A stretch of DNA of 64,000 nt from Forficula auricularia (GCA_024734495.1 JALMQS010000128.1:25336711-25400710); one strand, 5' to 3'; counted from the first letter of the stretch, positions 1-11,460 are shown. Notes: a model not told the origin generated them from the letters alone. Numbers and translations are program-made.

Positions 1-182
1 CCCTTTTAAAAGCTCGGTCCATTTACTTCCACGTTAAAAAGATAATTTTCAATAATTTATTTCTCGATAATTGGACAGACAATCAACTTCAAATTTCGGT
101 AATAAATACTTAATGCATCAATAATTCGATGGTAAAAATTTGAGAATTTTCTTATAAAAATGATAAACAGTCCCGAACCCCC
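1..182. repeat. Partial copy of TTAA-flanked ~580-bp element (family P1)
   Basis: Nearly the same sequence as the right part of the copy at 22077-22659 and the inverted copy at 60016-60588. It ends at TTAA (183-186), the presumed target site. The left end lies outside the window. Confidence 0.8.
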
Positions 183-390
183 TTAAAGCACTATCCTACT
201 AAAATGATTGTATAGGTATATTATTTATTGTATAAAGGTGTAATTTCTAAGTGGGATAGTTCCCGTATATTATAATAAAATAAAAAATAAAAAAATGGTA
301 TATCATTGTGAATAAGAGCATTTTAGTTATAAATTCATGATTTCTTAAATTTGAATGTTCAACTTTCGAAGCCATTTTTTTTTAATGATA

Positions 391-475
391 TTGATGAGAG
401 AAGGAGATACACCAGAAGGTGGATCCCCTAAAGGCCTGTATGGGCTGGCCCCTCCATCGTGAAAAGAACAGAGTA
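391..475 (-). mobile_element. 3-prime end fragment of a LINE
   Basis: The reverse complement reads TTTCACGATGGAGGGGCCA followed by an AGGCCT word, matching the tail at 18440-18490 downstream of the reverse-transcriptase fragment. It is a 5-prime-truncated copy of the same LINE family. Confidence 0.6.
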
Positions 476-651
476 GAAGGAAAGGAAGCCAGGATCACGT
501 GCCAATCTCAGAAACTTAGATACAATTCAATATCCAATTTACTAAGGTTTTAGGGGCTTCGAGCAGTGGTAAATTCTCCGCGCGATAAATTCGGTTAAAT
601 TTATCTCCCACTTAATTTTTATTACCAGACCCTATACTTACAGAATAAATG

Positions 652-729
652 TCTGGGTATAGCCGGGAATCGAACCCGAGACCTCCGGGTTTCCAGTCAG
701 TTATTCTGACAATTACACCACGGAGGCGG
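652..729 (-). repeat. tRNA-derived SINE-like fragment
   Basis: The minus strand has a T-arm with box B (GGTTCGATTCC) between complementary CCGGG and CCCGG, and an upstream GTGGTGTAATTG similar to box A. The other arms pair poorly, so it is a tRNA-derived repeat and not a functional tRNA. Confidence 0.6.
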
Positions 730-1091
730 ACCTATTTAAATCAATATAAAGAACAATTTTTTTTAACCATTCTTATTGTGAGCCTTAGTGGAATATTCAT
801 ATACAATTCTGACATGTAAGATCCTACCGTTAAAAGATTTACACTGGGTTATCTGGGCTTGGAGATTTTTTAATTTTAATTCATTTTGTAACCCTCTTCC
901 CGTTTCGGGCCCCCAAGAGTACCCTGTAGGTTTGGGTCAAATTTGTCTTTATTTTATAAATCACCTGGAAGCACATATACGGTAAGTATTTTTTCTCACT
1001 ACCTCCTGAAAAAATTATGACTGAAATTTGACTTAATTCAACCACACTATGTGAATACCTTTAATACAAAGTAATACAATGAACTTTATTA

Positions 1092-1373
1092 AAGAAGGAG
1101 GAGCTAGCCAAAGTTGGTTGCGCTGGCTTCAATAAAATACCCCGAATAAAACGTTTCGGACTGAATTTATTTAGCAATTTTCAGTTAATTGGGAGTTATA
1201 CACAAAATGCGGTACACATATGCGATCTAACCAAGCCTTGTCAAAAATAAAATTGTAGCTTCATGTAAATTTATAACCTGCCTGCGCCCAAAGGTTCAGA
1301 ATGAATATGAACGTTTTATTCAGGGTGTTTTATTGAACCCAGCGCATCCAACTTTGGCTGATACCTCCTTCTT
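1092..1373. repeat. Foldback repeat
   Basis: The arms 1092-1156 and 1310-1373 are near-perfect reverse complements (AAGAAGGAGG...AAAACGTT against AACGTTTTATTC...CCTCCTTCTT). No coding capacity. Confidence 0.75.
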
Positions 1374-1772
1374 CATCTAATACAGTTTCATCACAGCCAC
1401 GAACAACATTGATATAATGAACTTTCGATGTCGATCAACACGAGATTTCTCTTTGTTGAGAGTAGTAATAAAAACTAAAAAAATAACTACACTTAATTTG
1501 TATTAAAGGACGCGTATCTTAGACTCACATGGTATGCTTAAATCAAGCCAGATTTCAGTTTTAAGTTTTTCAAGCGGAAATGAGAAAATACTTATGTTTC
1601 CCACTGACAGACCGTTATATTTATATATAATATAAGGATTATTCAAAAACTACCTACCTGTCTCCTTAACTTTTATCGATACTATTAAGATTTATATTTT
1701 ATTTTCCATAAAATAAAGTGCTAAATCGTTGCGGTATCATCTCTAATTTTTTTGTTTTTTTTTTCTTAACAG

Positions 1773-2201
1773 GTGTACGAAATCACCCACGTGATAGTAA
1801 AATGCGCCAACTCTCCTCGGCCAGCCAGCTGGATTCTTGAGCGTTCCATTGACGGCCAGACATTTCATCCTTGGCGTTTTTTTGCGCCCAGCGAGGCTGA
1901 ATGCTGGGATCGTTACGGGTTACCGGCAACGTTGGTGAACAGCCTCTCTCGACGGCAACGTCGAGGTCGACATCGTCGTGGAAGACGCAAAACCAAACGA
2001 TCAAGGGGCGATCATAGTTTTGAAGAGGACGAGGACGATTTCGATGATGAAGAACAGCTGATCGATCATGATTCCCAAGTGGAAATTATAGCCGATGAGG
2101 AGGAGGAGGAGGGTGAACCAGGGACGAGGATTTTAGAGGATGAGGATCCTGTGCTGTGTACTACACAGTTTAGTAAAATACAACCCATGGAGGGCGGAGA
2201 G
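1773..2201 (+). CDS. wb: Laminin alpha exon: middle of LN domain, with charged insertion
   Basis: The exon follows a pyrimidine-rich tract and AG at 1771-1772 and ends before GTGGGT at 2202. It has 143 codons, phase 0 at both ends. Residues 1-50 carry the LN hallmark with NSPRP and WILERS, and residues 127-143 resume the family sequence with LCTT and SKIQP. Between the two conserved cysteines (residues 44 and 129) lie 84 residues, where family members I know have roughly 30. The extra block has about 13 Arg/Lys in residues 60-78, followed by Asp/Glu runs at 84-94, 108-113 and 122-125. The reading frame stays open throughout, so it is translated if the exon is used. The preceding LN exon is not visible. 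Confidence 0.9.
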
Positions 2202-2299
2202 GTGGGTCAAAAATACGTTTAAAATGAAATGTTTGTTTTTTTCGCCGAGAGTAGCAGAGTAGAGTAATTTTTGGAGACGGACTGATACGTGAATTAAGT

Positions 2300-2625
2300 G
2301 GATATCGATGAGGCAGAAAACAAAAGAAGAAGATAATTTACACTATCTTTTTATTCATAAAACCGAGGTTTCGGAGGCTACTCCCTCCTTCTTCAGGGTT
2401 TTGAAAAGTCAGTGAAGGAAATCCAATGGGACATTCCTCTCTGTCTCCTCATTCAGTGGCAGTAACAATAATATATTGTATTTCATTCTCATCAGAATTA
2501 TAATGTAGTAATGATTTGCAAATTTTGATAAAATATATATTTATTTATATTTTATTATTTATGAATAAAAAGATAGTGTAGATTATCTTCTTCTTTTTGG
2601 ACTGCCTCATCGATATCCACTTAAG
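2300..2625. repeat. Foldback element with hammerhead-like core
   Basis: The arms about 2300-2360 and 2555-2625 are complementary (ATATCGATGAGGCAG outer ends, ATCTTTTTATTCATAAA inner). The minus strand at 2396-2369 reads CTGAAGA, a GGAGG/CCTCC stem, then GAAA. It lies about 100 bp inside the intron after the first exon. Confidence 0.7.
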
Positions 2626-2699
2626 TAGAAGAGTTATTGATTCATAAAGAGAAACAAGGAGGTTGTCCTCTGCTAGATGCAAATAATATATAATTGATA

Positions 2700-3071
2700 T
2701 CTATATTAATAAAAGTGAATTACCACTCACTCACTCACTCAACACGATATCTCCAAAACTACTAGACCTACGGGCTTGAAATTTGGAATAGAGGTACTTT
2801 ATACGGCGTAGATGTCAGCTAAGAAGTGGTTTTACAAAAATCCACCTCTAAGGAGGTAAAATGGGGGTTACATTAAATAAAGATCTGTGGCTGATTCTGT
2901 TACTACAATTATTTTGTTTACTCATATTCTTTTTTTTTTAATGATGAAATTATATAAAAATTAAAAACATGAAGAATAATCATTCTATATTCTCCTTGGC
3001 CAGCAAGAGGGCCACCAAAGGTCCGGAATGAGACGCTCCCCGCCAGGGGCTAGGTGTTGGGCGACAGCTAG
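2700..3071 (+). mobile_element. Helitron-like non-autonomous element
   Basis: It starts with TC after A (2699) and ends with CTAG before T (3072), the A/T insertion habit of Helitrons. A short CCCCGCCAGGGG hairpin (about 3040) lies upstream of the 3-prime end. The body has the common arthropod wording AACTACTAGACCTACGGGC. No Rep/helicase coding. Confidence 0.65.
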
Positions 3072-3159
3072 TATATATATGTGTTTAAGTTTATTTGCAT
3101 CAAGCAGAAGACAATCTCCTTGTTTCTCTTTATCAAAAGTATGTTTTTATGCATTAGAC

Positions 3160-3346
3160 CAGCACTTCTTGAACTTTTTTCATTCATGACCCCATTTTGA
3201 TGAGATATTTTTATGTCTCCATTATGTCTCTCACCATTTATCATATTTTTTCAGGGTATCACTTATTTTTTGGAACTATTCTGAACCCATAACTATATGG
3301 ACCCGCTCACCCCCTTTAAACTCAAAAAAGTTGGGGAACCACTATA
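3160..3346. mobile_element. hAT-like remnant
   Basis: The ends CAGCACTTCTTGAACTTTTT and AAAAAGTTGGGGAACCACT are imperfect inverted repeats of the CAG-start hAT type, flanked by TTAGAC-like words. It is degraded. Confidence 0.5.
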
Positions 3347-3742
3347 ACGTTTTAGACAATTAGCCCTAGTACTATCAAATTAACAAAAGAAATTCCATAA
3401 TAAATAAAAAAAAATCCATCAAATTATCAAAGTCATTTTTCGATTTTTTTGAGAATCAACCATATATTTATATTTGATATATATGTGTGTATGTTTATTT
3501 GCATCAAGCAGAGGACAACCTCTTTGTCTCTGCTACTCTCGGAAAAATAAAAACTTTTTAATTAAATTTATTTTCACTTACCATATTACCTATTATATTT
3601 CTCTTTCTTTCACTATGATTTGTATAATATTTATTTTTATACGTATGTTATCTAACCAATTTGTTAAGGCTTTTGCCATCGAAAATTAATTAAATAAATA
3701 AATAAATATTTACAAATAAAAAAAATCTATATAGATACTATA

Positions 3743-4622
3743 TACAGGGTGGTGACTTGGCCGACGCAGCATAGCGATTACAATGTTAATTTTTGAATGT
3801 GCATTATTTGTCTCCTAATTATTTTAGGTTAAAGTTCTTATAGGTTTTGTAGAAAAAAAATACTGAATCGAACATATTTTTGTTTTCAAATTTTGAAATT
3901 TCAGAACCGTAATAATCAACATTATAAATAATTGTATTTTTACAAAAATCACTGAGGCCATGGAATTATTAAAACAAACAAGGCATTTTCATTTGGTTGG
4001 GCCATTGTTTAGTGGTAAATTGTGGTTTATTTGAACATTTGCTATGATTGTTATTTTTTGTTATAATTTTATGCATTTGTTAATTATGTTAAAAATTAAA
4101 TTCTGTTTACCTTACTAATTTTATTGTTTTAATTACGTTTAAAAATATTACTTATAATTTCGTTGATTATTCTTGTGAAAATTTAAAAGCTTGTTCTAAA
4201 CTTCATCCATGTGAATCTACTTACTATTTTTATTTATCAATGACGAATACAAAACTCAGCCCATTTAAATTTAACGAGTTTCTCATTATGGTAGTCAATA
4301 AATTCTAATAAGAACTGATTTTAAAAAGTTCAAATATAACAAACGTCACTTAGAAACAACAAATGAAAATGCCTTGTTTGTTATAATAATTCCATGGCCT
4401 CAGTGATTTTTGTAAAAATACAATTATTTATAATGTTGATTATCACGGTTCTGAAATTTCACAATTTGAAAACAAAAATATGTTCGGAATCAGTATTTTT
4501 TCTCTACAAAATACCTATAAGAACTTTAACTCTAAAATAATTAGGGGAGCAAATAAATGCACATTCAAAAATTAACATTGTAATCGCTATGCTGTACGTC
4601 GGCCAAGTCACCACTCCTGTAT
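3743..4622. mobile_element. 880-bp foldback MITE, TACAGGGTGGTGACTTGG ends
   Basis: The arms 3743-4000 and 4362-4622 are nearly perfect reverse complements with a 360-bp spacer. CAGGGTG-type ends next to TA suggest a Tc1/mariner-mobilised MITE (inference). It ends 58 bp upstream of a laminin exon. Confidence 0.82.
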
Positions 4623-4680
4623 AATTAGTCGAAGAAAAAATGTCTCACGAAAGTAAAATTAATCAATATTTATTTGTTAG

Positions 4681-4890
4681 ATTCACACGTCTCTTCTCTC
4701 GGTGGGTGGTGGGACCAAATGGCGACTGGCTCGTTTTCTTCGGCTTCGTTTTCAAGGAATGCATAACATCGCTTCCATGAGCGGAGAACAAACTCGCTCT
4801 CTTTATTACACGATACGAGATGTAAGTGTCGCTGGCCGATGTAACTGCCAGGGACATGCAGCACATTGCAAGCTTGGTGATCGACAAAAG
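4681..4890 (+). CDS. wb: Laminin alpha exon: end of LN domain and start of LE1
   Basis: The acceptor is AG at 4679-4680 and the donor GTAAGC at 4891. It has 70 codons, phase 0 at both ends. The first residues IHTSLL continue the family pattern NGEIHISL, so the exon joins cleanly to the previous one. RLRFQ, then LYYTIRDVSVAGRC, match the conserved end of LN, followed by CNCQGHAAHC, the first half of LE1. From IH to the first LE1 cysteine there are about 54 residues, against about 73 in the vertebrate alpha-2 sequence I know, so this half of LN is shortened. An open frame and good splice sites argue against decay. Confidence 0.9.
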
Positions 4891-4948
4891 GTAAGCTAAA
4901 TTTTAACTTTTTATTTTTTTAATTATTTTTTATTTTATGTTTCAAATA

Positions 4949-6397
4949 TACAGGGTGTTCCACAGAACTCGTTCATTAAAAGTTTTCCTGGAAGGAGCTG
5001 AGACAAAATTTTAACTTTGACATATTTACGTGTTTTGGAATATGCTCTTTTTAACCGACTTCAAAAAAGGAGGAGGTTCTCTATTCGACTGAATTTTTTT
5101 TTTTTTTTTTTTTTTTGGTGCCTATGTTACCTCATATCTCCGCGAATTGTGAACCGATTTTGAAAATTTTTTTTGCATTGGGTCCAGTCTACCTTCCGAT
5201 TGGTCCCATTTTTTTTTCATAGGTATTAGACCTTTTTTGTTAGGTTTGTTCAGGACCAACTTCTTTGTTTATGAACCGATTTCGATGATTCTTTTTTTAT
5301 TGGAAAGGGGGTATCTTAGGGATGGTGCAATATTAATTTGGTCAAGTTCTGATGATAGGATCACTATTAATAACATCACTAAAAAGAGAAAAATAAAAAT
5401 AATTTTTAAAGAAAAAATAAAACCGACTTCAAAAAAATTAAATGCAACAAATAAAATACACTAAAAGGTATAAAATAATTATTATCTTATTTAGTTACAA
5501 CTAAACTACGAAATATTAACATGAAATTACTTTTTGAAGTCGGTGCCAAACATATACCTTTTATGAATCGCACTCGACGGATCTTACTTAGTACGTTTGG
5601 CGGGTACGCTCGCTTATAGGTATAGTTTGTTTGGCACCGACTTCAAAAAGTAATTTCATGTTAATATTTCGTCGTTTAGTTGTAACTAAATAAGATAATA
5701 ATTATTTTATACCTTTTAGTGTATTTTATTTGTTGCATTTAATTTTTTGAAGTCGGTTTTTATTTTTTTCTTAAAAATTATTTTTTGTATAATGCACTAG
5801 ATGTTTAAAATTTATAATTTCTTAGTTATTTTAGATAGTTTGTAAAATTTACCAATTTAGCGTTCATCTATAAATATTAATAACAATTAAACTATTATTT
5901 GTAGAATTAATTTGACTAATTAGAACATTTAGCTAGATATTAAAGAATTTTATTTAATCATAAAAATTTAAATTTTATATCTAGGATGACCATAAAAATT
6001 GTTTATTTTTGAAAATCAAAAAGTTCTTATTACTCAATTTTTTCAAATGGGACATGGCATAAATTTTAGTATTTTTGAATTCTTCATAAAAATCCAATAG
6101 GAGTTTGATTAGATATTCCCTATACCTAAAATAAATAGTTTTTTAAATAAAAAATATTTTAAATTTCACTCGTCCAGATCTTAATTATTTATACATGATA
6201 AATGATTAAGATCTGGACGAATGAAATTTAAAATATTTTTTATTTAAAAACTATTTATTTTAGGTATAGGAATATCTAATAAACTCACTATTGGATTTTT
6301 ATGAAGAATTCAAAAATACTAAAATTAATGCCATGCTCCATTTAAAAAAATTGAATAAAAACTTTTAATGAACGAGTTCTGTGGAAGACCCTGTATA
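4949..6397. repeat. Composite of nested foldback elements
   Basis: Outer ends 4949-4989 (ACAGGGTGTTCCACAGAACT) and 6356-6397 are inverted. Inside are a widespread arthropod repeat (AACCGACTTCAAAAAAGGAG, 5053), a near-perfect palindrome with arms 5418-5565 and 5628-5765 whose ends read ACCGACTTCAAAAA, and another palindrome at 6040-6350 centred near 6190. Confidence 0.78.
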
Positions 6398-6451
6398 TAT
6401 ATCGACTCTAAAAAGCAATTGAGGCGTTCTTTGCAAAAACCCCATATCTTT

Positions 6452-6697
6452 GCCTTAGAGTGTAAACCTGCTAAATCCATCTTTTTTATCATATATGACA
6501 TATTAATACTGTTCGAAAGAAAAAGAGATGCAGCATCGTCCAAGTAAAACTGCTTATTTAAAATTACGATCGTAAAATGTAGAAAAAAAATGTGAGAAAA
6601 AATTTTTTTCCATAACAACAATATTAATTTTTGTTTGTTTTTTCTCTGCCCTGTAAAATTTCCTTGTTGTGATTTAGCAGGTTTACTCTCTAAGGTG
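6452..6697. repeat. MITE family M1, copy 1
   Basis: Inverted ends GCCTTAGAGTGTAAACCTGC and GCAGGTTTACTCTCTAAGG. Other copies are at 39255-39500 and 59430-59606, sharing AAGAGATGCAGCATC and TTTTCTCTGCCCT inside. Confidence 0.75.
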
Positions 6698-7642
6698 ATT
6701 TTATATGTCATTTTGAAAATCTCATATATGACGCTAGTAGATAGAAGACAATGAAGAAATTATTTACCGTTAATATTTATATTTTTTATTTTTATTCAAG
6801 GCAAATTTCATCTCCAGATTGTCTTAATCTGTATCATTGGTTATTTTAAAAAAATATTTTTTTGTTTTTAATTGCTTTATATTTTCATTTTAATGTAAGA
6901 ATATCTTCCGAAACGTTTGGATTTTTAATAAACCTTTTGATAAAATAATTTATTGTAATTATTTGAATATTTTAATGAGAATACACTATTGTTGTTTTTC
7001 GTAAATTTCACTTGACTGTGAAGTTACCATAATATTATACAATTTATATGAGCATTCAAAATTATATTTTTACGATAAAAAACAACCTTCATCAATAAGC
7101 CTTGTGCTCCAGGTTGCTGACAAACAGGCGTTTGGCAAAATGAATTCATACTCACTTTGGATTTGTTCTGTACAGTAGAAAGAAAATATAAGTTTATCAA
7201 GATACTCTAGTTTGTGATTAGCGAAAGAAATTCGCAATTTTTAATATATATTTAAATAGGATCTAACAAAATGTATTAAGTATTTAATCACTTTAAACAT
7301 CTAATAAACATTTATTGAATAAAACTTCAGAATAAATAAATACATTTAAGAACGTGAATTTTATGATCTAAAAATAGAGTCTATAGTTAATAGCTGACAG
7401 CTTCAGCAAAACACTTCTAGGTATGTGGCGAAATTATGCTCTAAAGCTTCAGAAAATATTGATGTGGAAAAGGTATGATTTCATTAATGATTTAATATTG
7501 GTTTATTTTATAGTGCAATATTTAATTTAAACTAGAAAAAGGGACATTATTAATTTCGCTAATTGGCTTTGATAAAGGCATACATATAGCCCCAAAAGCT
7601 GAGGCAAATTAAAAAATAATAAAAAACTTTTCAGCAAGTGAC

Positions 7643-8970
7643 CAGAGGCGTAGCCTCGGGGGGGGGGGGGCATAATCCCACCATGGGATTAATAACGGCA
7701 ACGACAGACCGTTTCTTATGGCAAAAAACCGTAAATAAATATATTTCATATGTTTAATCAAGAATTAATTACTTATGTTCTTTTTTAATTTCTTGAAGTA
7801 CCTACCTTTTAGTCCTTGCGGGGAAAGTTTTGGCGTAGTTTTGATGTCTTAATTCTACATGTTTTTGGGTGTGCTGAACCCGAATCTGAGGTTTGCTAAC
7901 AAAATTTCGTGACGGAACATTGTCAAAAATCCAAAAAAAAGGTAAATAAACTCATTTTCTGGCGGGTTTTTGCTTATAACTATCAACTTTTCGTAAATAA
8001 CCTTCCTTTTCAAAATGAAAGTTCATGAAATTTCCTGCCAATTTCATCAATTATTTGATTAAAAATTTACAGTTCTTTGGACAATGTTTTTTTATTGAAG
8101 CTCTTCTTCAATTTTTGTACAACGTTTCGTCTCTCTCGAGACTTTTTCAAGTACTGCAAATAAGGACAAAGATCTATTAGGTGAAAGTTTTTACAACCCA
8201 AAATGTATCATGAAATTAATTAAATATATACAATCAAAAATACAAATATTACAAAATCAACATTATTATTACATAAGACTCACCTCAATTGGTTAGAGCC
8301 ACATTGGTTGAAATTTTTAATCTACTAATTATAATGGACATTAATCAACATAATTTTTCATCAATTATTTTAGGTTTTTTTTCTCCGACCAACCGTTCGG
8401 GCTCAGCGCTAGTTGAAAATTGGCGTATTTTTTAAGTTTCCGCAAATCCCAAAACTCGCACTTTTTCGATTTTTCCTATTTTGACCATGAAAGACAAAGC
8501 CAAAATTTGTAGGATGAGTGGTTTTCATTTATGAGAGGAAAAACTGCGATTTTTTGGGATTTTTAGAAACAGAAATAATACGCCAATTTTAAACTAGCGC
8601 TTGAGCCCGAACCGAGAAAAAACCCAATAATAAATTATGAAATTTGCAGGAAATTTCATGAACTTTCATTTTGAATAGCAAGGTTAGTTGATAATTTTCG
8701 AGTTATAAGCAAAAAACCGCCAAAAAATGAGATTTTTTTGAATTTTTTTATAATGTTCGGCCATGAAATTTTTTTAGCAAACCTCAGATGATTCTGATTC
8801 AGCACACCAAAAAACATAAAGGCTCGAAGAAATTACAACTACCCCAAAACTTTCCGAGTAAAAACACAATTTAACTGGACTCATTGATTTCAATAAAAAA
8901 AAATCCCACTAAATATTTTGCTTTGTGGATTGACCCCCACCCCCATGAAAATTTTCTGGCTACGCCACTG
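7643..8970. mobile_element. hAT-type element with 8-bp target duplication
   Basis: Inverted ends CAGAGGCGTAGCC and GGCTACGCCACTG are flanked by exact direct repeats CAAGTGAC (7635-7642 and 8971-8978). The interior is a long foldback (about 7740-8050 against 8640-8890) interrupted by an unrelated insertion about 8080-8340. No transposase frame. It lies 64 bp from the stop codon of the IR gene. Confidence 0.88.
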
Positions 8971-9042
8971 CAAGTGACAATGAAATTTTCCTATTTTCTC
9001 CAGTGATACCTTTCTAATATTGAATTTATATTCTATTTTGTT

Positions 9043-9273
9043 TTAATATGATTTTTTTTCTAATCTAATACATTTTGAAAACAATATTTCTACTAGCAGA
9101 AGAAAAGTTGCAATTCCTATTCCGATAATCAACAACATAATTGCTGGTTGGAAATCCTGAAGAGATACCGAAACAAAATCTTGATCCGTAAATCGTCGCA
9201 TTTGACTAATAAATGAGGCAAATAAGTCCGCTCCTCACGCTTTGTCAAACCAATCTCGTTCAATAGATTAATA
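9043..9273 (-). CDS. IR exon 9: end of S2, M4 and stop; contains a frame break
   Basis: TTTCCAG lies before 9273. One base completes a Gly codon and INLLNEIGLTKREE follows, then the frame shifts by one (within about 9225-9245) to DLFASFISQMRR, VSLQDFQPAIM and the M4 helix LLIIGIGIATFLLLVEIL. The tail SKCIRLEKKSY ends at TAA 9045-9043. A short positively charged tail after M4 is normal for IRs. AATATAAA lies just downstream as a possible poly(A) signal. Confidence 0.85.
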
Positions 9274-9702
9274 CTGGAAATGAAATTCAATTATTACATA
9301 TAATTATCGTTAATGATTAATAGAGATAGTGGTGTTGGTGCAAGGTGAAACATCTTTAATAAAGATAAAAGTAAATTAATATCTCATAAAATATTTATTT
9401 ACTTTTATCTTTATAATTATCGTTATATATAGTTATATGTTGATTCGTGTGCAAAATAAGATAATTTAGTTGAAAATTCGTAAGGACTGGACAATATTAT
9501 ATATTTTCAAAAACAAAAATTAATCAAAGTTAAACGTTTCGCCGATCTATTTCGACTTTTTCATCAATTGAGATTTTATTTAAATGAACAATTTAAAATA
9601 TGCTCTGACAAAAAGTTGTAGCGGTGTATGTTTCTCCTTAAATAAAAAACCTTATCTCTTTATGATTGAATGTATTTGGATGTTACAAATTAATCGAAAC
9701 GG

Positions 9703-9731
9703 TTTCGGTGACAATTCATCACCATCTTCAG
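9703..9731 (-). other. Hammerhead-core-like motif
   Basis: The minus strand reads CTGAAGA, a stem GGTGA/TCACC, then GAAA. It is not flanked by an obvious long inverted repeat and sits in IR intron 8. Confidence 0.45.
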
Positions 9732-10040
9732 TCTACAAAATTTCAAATTTGTTGCGATAAGAATGGAAACAATTATACAGGCTGTAAGAATACAACTCAC
9801 GTTTTGTCACAGAAGCTAGATAAACAATGGCCTTACCAAGTATAGTACTTCATACTAATTTAACATCAATTTAAAAAATTTATTTAATATCTAAGTTACC
9901 GATGAAGTTGAAATTGATCAACGAAACGTTCAACATTGATTTAATTTTTGTTTTTGGAAAAAAATATTTTCTCCGCATTCCTACTAATCATCAATTAAAA
10001 TTATTAAAGCAATTTGACCCGCGAAAGGTAAATAATGTAT

Positions 10041-10470
10041 TCAATAATTTCTTATGTTAATTCTACATATATAGAAAATTATTTTATTATTTTTTGAAAA
10101 TGAAAAATGAATTGAGCACCCGACGGGATTCGAAACCGTGTCTCTCTCCTTTAGCCGAAGAGCGCCTTTACCAACTAGGCCACAGATGATCCCGTCAGGA
10201 AGGCTCTTTAGATTGAATGTCATTTTTCCTTTTGGGGCTTTTTTCTATTTAAAGTATAGTTACTTATGTTTTGTCGGATGCTCAATTCATTTCAAAATAC
10301 AATAAAATAATTTTCTAAAACATAAGTAACTACTTTAAATAGAAAAAACCGCGAAAAGGAACAATGACATTCAATCTAAAGAGCCTTCCTGGCGGGATCA
10401 TCCTCCATGGCCATGTTGGTAAAGCCGCTCTTCGGCTAAAGGAGAAGACACGGGCTCGAATCCTGTCATG
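10041..10470. repeat. Inverted pair of tRNA-derived SINEs
   Basis: Two copies face each other: minus at 10195-10115 and plus at 10391-10470. Each has box A-like TGGCC...GTTGGTAAAG and box B-like GGNTCGAATCC, and shared flanks (CTTTAAATAGAAAAAA and ATGACATTCAATCTAAAGAG). The pair lies in IR intron 8. Confidence 0.7.
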
Positions 10471-10983
10471 AGTGAAATTTATTTTCAAGGATGATTTTTT
10501 GACTATCTTTCTAATTTCGAAAGCTACAATGATTTGAGAATGAAAAGTGTTCAAAAGTCTTTTTTTTTGCAAAAATCTTTGTATATAAAAACAAAAAAAG
10601 GATTAAATTCTAAATTTGGTCTCCAATACAATTTATTGTTACGAAAATAAGACAACCCTCCACAATTTCTCAATCCATGCACAAAACATTCATGTAAAGA
10701 CTCCTTATTTTATCAGTCTAAATTTATACTGATATATAAACTGCGAATCTCGTAACTGGTTAACTTCATGTTAGTGTTTATAAATAACTGAACAATCAAT
10801 TCTAGACATTGATCCTTGTTGCTAATAAGCTCAAATTTGACACGTAAATTTTGTATTAATCAAATTAAGCACAATTCTGCTAAATTTCAGAATTCTAGTC
10901 CAAAGCACTCGATGACAAAAAATTGCCAAATTTTATAAAGAAGGTACAAAGTTTTGAAAATGATTTTTTTTTCACTAACTCTT

Positions 10984-11165
10984 GGGACCAGTTGTATGTC
11001 GGTTGGTAAAGTCTTTGTAAAAGTTGACAAAGGGTAAAACCGGATGGCCAATCAGATGACACACTTTCATCTGATTGGCCATCCCGCCAGGCACACGGTG
11101 AATTCTAAGGTTTTACCATTTGTTAACTTTTACAAAGACTTTACCAACCGACATACAACTGGCCC
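10984..11165. mobile_element. PIF/Harbinger-like MITE, copy 1
   Basis: Long inverted ends (GGGACCAGTTGTATGTCGG against CCGACATACAACTGGCCC), with the internal pair ATGGCCAATCAGATGA and its complement. It is the same family as 58341-58542. The right flank is TTA; the left flank is mutated. Confidence 0.75.
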
Positions 11166-11173
11166 TTAAGGAG

Positions 11174-11460
11174 ATAGGTGTTTGGTTCAAGGTGAAACAT
11201 TTTTTAATAATAAAAAATTAAGTAAAATTACGAGGTGGGTTTCACATAAAATAAAATAAAACAAAGATGAGTTTTGATCTCGATATATTTCGGGTTGTCA
11301 GCCCATCTTCAGGAGTTGGAAAAACTTTCAACTTTCCAACTCCTGAAGATGGGCTGACAACCCGAAATATATTGAGATCAAAGCCCATTTTTGTTTTATT
11401 TTATTTTATCTGAAACCTACGTCGTAATTTTACTTAATTTTTTATTATTTTATGTCACCT
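11174..11460. repeat. Foldback element with two facing hammerhead-like cores
   Basis: The arms about 11225-11330 and 11331-11430 are complementary. A core CTGAAGA, GGG/CCC stem and GAAA occurs on the minus strand (11312-11288) and again on the plus strand (11343-11367). The GTTGG/GTTC..AGGTGAAACAT outer word recurs at 9345, 29533, 42770 and 61218. Confidence 0.7.

Larger units (their letters stand above)
2202..4680. other. Laminin intron 1 (in window numbering)
   Basis: The intron runs GT to AG. It holds a foldback element (2300-2625), a Helitron-like element (2700-3071), a probable hAT remnant (3160-3346) and a long palindrome (3743-4622) ending 58 bp before the next exon. Words such as GCCGAGAGTAGCAGA (about 2244) and TTTATTTGCATCAAGCAGA (about 3096 and 3494) recur elsewhere in the window. 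No gene is seen in it. Confidence 0.8.

Noticed and set aside
1783..2004. Minus-strand open frame opposite the LN exon
   Set aside because: Shadow of the arginine-rich coding strand; no family features or splice logic.
11331..11370. Fully formed, cleavable hammerhead ribozyme
   Set aside because: Only the CUGANGA and GAAA strands with stem II are visible; stem I and the UH cleavage strand could not be assigned, so it is reported only as core-like.
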